Of a DNA stretch of 64,000 nucleotides, positions 62,119-64,000 are shown in pieces. Each line of letters starts with the position of its first letter. The stretch's first letter is position 1. A model generated the notes under the pieces. It was not told the DNA's origin. It did not search any database and saw only the letters and a program-made list of their open reading frames with translations. Origin of the DNA: Asaia sp. W19 (GTDB lineage Bacteria > Pseudomonadota > Alphaproteobacteria > Acetobacterales > Acetobacteraceae); assembly GCF_003994335.1 (NCBI RefSeq), contig NZ_PNQZ01000070.1, positions 62,001 through 126,000 of the forward strand, in the 5' to 3' direction. The position numbers and the translations under genes are program-made.

Positions 62119-63107
62119 GCAAGGATTCCTGTTTTCTGCGCCGCGATCAGGGCATCGAGCTCGGCAAAGCTCGATGTCCCTTCCATCGGACCGAATACCG
62201 AAACGGCGCGCGCGCCAGAGGCACAGGCGTAAAGCAATGAGTCCTCGCGTGTCTTGCCCGAGAGCCTGCAGGTCACATAGGTCGCACCAAAACAATCTCC
62301 TGCACCGGTGGGATCGCACTCCTCGACGGCAAAGGCGTCGTGATGCACCGTCTTGTCGGCGCAAAAGCAGCTCGCGCCCTCATGGCCTTTCTTGAGCACA
62401 ATCTCGGACACGCCCATGTCAAGAATCTCGCGGATGGCTTCTTCCTGACTGGTGCCACTGCTGAACAAAAGCAGCTCCGGCCCGCTGGGGAGAAAGATAT
62501 CGCATTCCTGAAGCATCAGCTCGAGCGCTGCGCGCATATCGGGAATATCGAGCATTTCCTTGCGGATATTCGGATCGAAGGAAATCGTGCCGCCCTGTGC
62601 CTTGACCTGATGCACTGCGGTCGTCACCGCATCAATGATCGGGAAGGAAAAGAGTGACGAACCCATGATATGCAGATGGGTGGCGCGCTTGAGCAGGGCG
62701 CGCGACGTTTCATGCAGCCCCACCTGCGAACAGGCAGATTGGCGGATATTATAGACAAAATCCCGGCTGCCATCGGGGCGATAGCGCACGAAGGCCGAGC
62801 CCGTCGAATAGGAATCGACGCTGAGAATGGCAGATACATCCACCTTGTCGCGCTTCAGACGCTCAATATTCAGCGTGCCGAAATCATCGCGACCGACTGC
62901 GGAGATGATCCCGCAATCGACACCGAGACGAGCGACCTGATCGATGAAAATGGCTGGCGCACCGGAGGGATACGGTCCCTTGAGCGCCATGGGTTCGAGG
63001 AAACCCACCCCCTGCGTCTGGGCCATGATCTCGACCACGATCTCACCGATCGTAACGATGCAGCGGGGTGAATCGGCGGTCTGATCCATGAGAAAACTGG
63101 ATGCCAT
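62115..63107 (-). CDS. PfkB-family sugar kinase, probable D-tagatose kinase
   Basis: 330 aa. Sugar-binding end GPYPSGAPAIFIDQVARLG, and catalytic DPTGAGDCFGATYV near 265-278 with Asp271. An ISFDPNIRKEM segment supports the PfkB fold. Family position with PF08013 and SmoS genes suggests it phosphorylates D-tagatose to tagatose 6-phosphate using ATP; fructokinase activity is another possibility. It overlaps the downstream PF08013 gene by 4 bp (ATGA) and starts 83 bp after the DeoR regulator stop. Confidence 0.85.
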   Translation of the reverse strand: MASSFLMDQTADSPRCIVTIGEIVVEIMAQTQGVGFLEPMALKGPYPSGAPAIFIDQVARLGVDCGIISAVGRDDFGTLNIERLKRDKVDVSAILSVDSYSTGSAFVRYRPDGSRDFVYNIRQSACSQVGLHETSRALLKRATHLHIMGSSLFSFPIIDAVTTAVHQVKAQGGTISFDPNIRKEMLDIPDMRAALELMLQECDIFLPSGPELLLFSSGTSQEEAIREILDMGVSEIVLKKGHEGASCFCADKTVHHDAFAVEECDPTGAGDCFGATYVTCRLSGKTREDSLLYACASGARAVSVFGPMEGTSSFAELDALIAAQKTGILA

Positions 63108-63190
63108 GATCGGTAATCCATCAGGTAAGAATCAAGGAAAGAAAGGCCGGGTTAAGGCGCGATCGAGAACTGGACGGGGTATCGTCCCTC

Positions 63191-63961
63191 TCATTCCGGT
63201 GGCGCAGGCGGCTCGGCAAAAACGGTCCAGTCCTGACACAGGACAGCGCCATCGGGCGGCATGCCGCCATGCAGGACCGACATGGTGTTGCGCCACTCCA
63301 TCACACGCCCATCCTCGTCGACACGGTCCAGACGGTCGGTCAGCAGATAGACCTGCTTTGCACGATACAGGGCGGTCTCAAGGCAGTTTCCCGTCTGGTC
63401 GAGACAGGTGAAGCCCGTCTTGCCGATCTGACAGGCAGAAATGACAGCCAGATCGATATCGTAGAATGACAGGGCATGATCAGCGGCCGGGCTGAGCATG
63501 GGGTAACCGAGCCGGTCATACTCCCCCCCAAGAAGCGACACGGCAGCATCGCTCGTCCGGCACGCCAGGTGATAGGTCTCGAAACTATTGACGACGAAGC
63601 GCAGGTTCTCGGCTGTCGCATGAACCGGCACAAAGGAAGCTGCCTGACTATTATCCAGAAACACGCATTGCCCCGGTTTGAGCCTGAAGGCCACGGCTCG
63701 GGCCAGGGCCCGCGCCTCGAACAGGGTCGGACTTTCATCGAGCGGCGCATTGACTGCGTAATCATGCGCGGGCTGCGCGCCGCCATTGGTGCGGATGACG
63801 AGATTCTGACTTTGCAAATAAGCGAGGTCGGATCTTATGGTGACCATGGAGACATCAAACTGCTCCGCCAGCGCCTCCGTACGCAGGAACCCTGCCCGCC
63901 TGACGGCATCGATGATGCCCAGACGCCGTTTCAGGGTCGCACTGTTGACACCCATGGACAT
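63191..63961 (-). CDS. DeoR-family transcriptional regulator of the polyol cluster
   Basis: 256 aa. The N-terminal HTH LKRRLGIIDAVRRAGFLRTEALAEQFDVSMVTIRSDLAYL is the DeoR/GlpR type, followed by a sensor domain with VFLDNSQAASFVPV and LAVISACQIGKTGFTCLDQTGNCLE. Regulators of this type usually repress sugar genes and release DNA when bound to a sugar phosphate. First gene of the cluster; operator-like repeats lie directly upstream at the window edge. A second ATG at 63955 is possible. Confidence 0.87.
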   Translation of the reverse strand: MSMGVNSATLKRRLGIIDAVRRAGFLRTEALAEQFDVSMVTIRSDLAYLQSQNLVIRTNGGAQPAHDYAVNAPLDESPTLFEARALARAVAFRLKPGQCVFLDNSQAASFVPVHATAENLRFVVNSFETYHLACRTSDAAVSLLGGEYDRLGYPMLSPAADHALSFYDIDLAVISACQIGKTGFTCLDQTGNCLETALYRAKQVYLLTDRLDRVDEDGRVMEWRNTMSVLHGGMPPDGAVLCQDWTVFAEPPAPPE

Positions 63962-63972
63962 CGAGAGAGAAC

Positions 63973-64000
63973 TTTCGAAACGAAAATATGTCTTTCGTTT
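63973..64000. promoter_or_regulatory. DeoR-type operator candidate
   Basis: TTTCG and CGAAA elements repeat here: TTTCGAAACGAAA followed by TTTCGTTT at the window edge. TTTCG-rich repeats are typical of DeoR/AgaR/GlpR operators. It begins 12 bp before the regulator start codon, fitting autoregulation. The window end cuts it. Confidence 0.55.

Noticed and set aside
1-64000. CRISPR array, prophage or intact insertion sequence
   Set aside because: No regularly spaced direct repeats, cas genes, integrase, transposase or capsid genes could be identified.

Overview
The window is a GC-rich, gene-dense bacterial chromosome segment. Its best taxonomic marker is the gene pair at 10785-13369, which reads as SldB/SldA, the PQQ-dependent membrane-bound polyol (glycerol/sorbitol) dehydrogenase typical of acetic acid bacteria. 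Together with two Hint-domain surface-type proteins and a SmoS-type polyol dehydrogenase cluster, this points to an acetobacterium (Acetobacteraceae; Asaia, Gluconobacter, Kozakia or a relative). The genus is inferred, not proven.

Layout. 1-5.3 kb: start of thrS, a family 9 glycosyltransferase, a ribokinase-like kinase, a TPR protein, a YeeZ-like NAD-binding protein and a conserved lipoprotein. 5.3-10.6 kb: a tripartite efflux operon (MFS, HlyD/EmrA, NodT) with a divergent LysR regulator. 10.7-13.4 kb: sldBA with an upstream inverted repeat and a clear terminator. 13.7-21 kb: a GT4 glycosyltransferase, small proteins, dcd, hrpB, a DsbD-like reductase and a small lipoprotein. 21-25.8 kb: two divergent regulator/enzyme pairs (AraC/SDR and LysR/bicupin) and a DUF805 protein. 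25.8-30.2 kb: tRNA-Phe, yacG, a short RNase E/G-like gene, maf, infA, hisD and hisG. 30.4-36.3 kb: an aldo/keto reductase, a small exported protein, murA, an FNR-type regulator, ompW behind an FNR box, and a YeiH-family transporter. 36.7-43.6 kb: a TonB receptor, a glycerophosphodiesterase, a HAD phosphatase, a Nudix hydrolase and htpG.

44.3-56.5 kb is the accessory-looking part. Two genes encode large proteins of the same plan (beta-rich passenger, Hint domain, shared C-terminal domain). They flank a serine hydrolase, an iron-type operon (TonB siderophore receptor, two small membrane proteins, PepSY protein) and a divergent MarR-GNAT fusion. Two gene-poor stretches lie here (46.2-47.2 and 56.5-57.3 kb).

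57.2-64 kb: a DUF1460 protein, then a minus-strand polyol/ketose cluster in transcription order: DeoR regulator, PfkB kinase, PF08013 (GatZ/KbaZ-like) protein, SmoS-like dehydrogenase, sugar-porter MFS. This can be read as a complete route from galactitol (or another polyol) to D-tagatose, tagatose 6-phosphate and fructose 6-phosphate, with PF08013 acting as a 4-epimerase because no aldolase partner is present.

The most interesting points are the paired Hint proteins, the tagatose-type cluster, the possible link between glycerophosphodiester scavenging and SldBA, the glycine-rich insert in the PepSY protein, and several operator-like palindromes. No CRISPR array, prophage, integrase or intact insertion sequence was seen.
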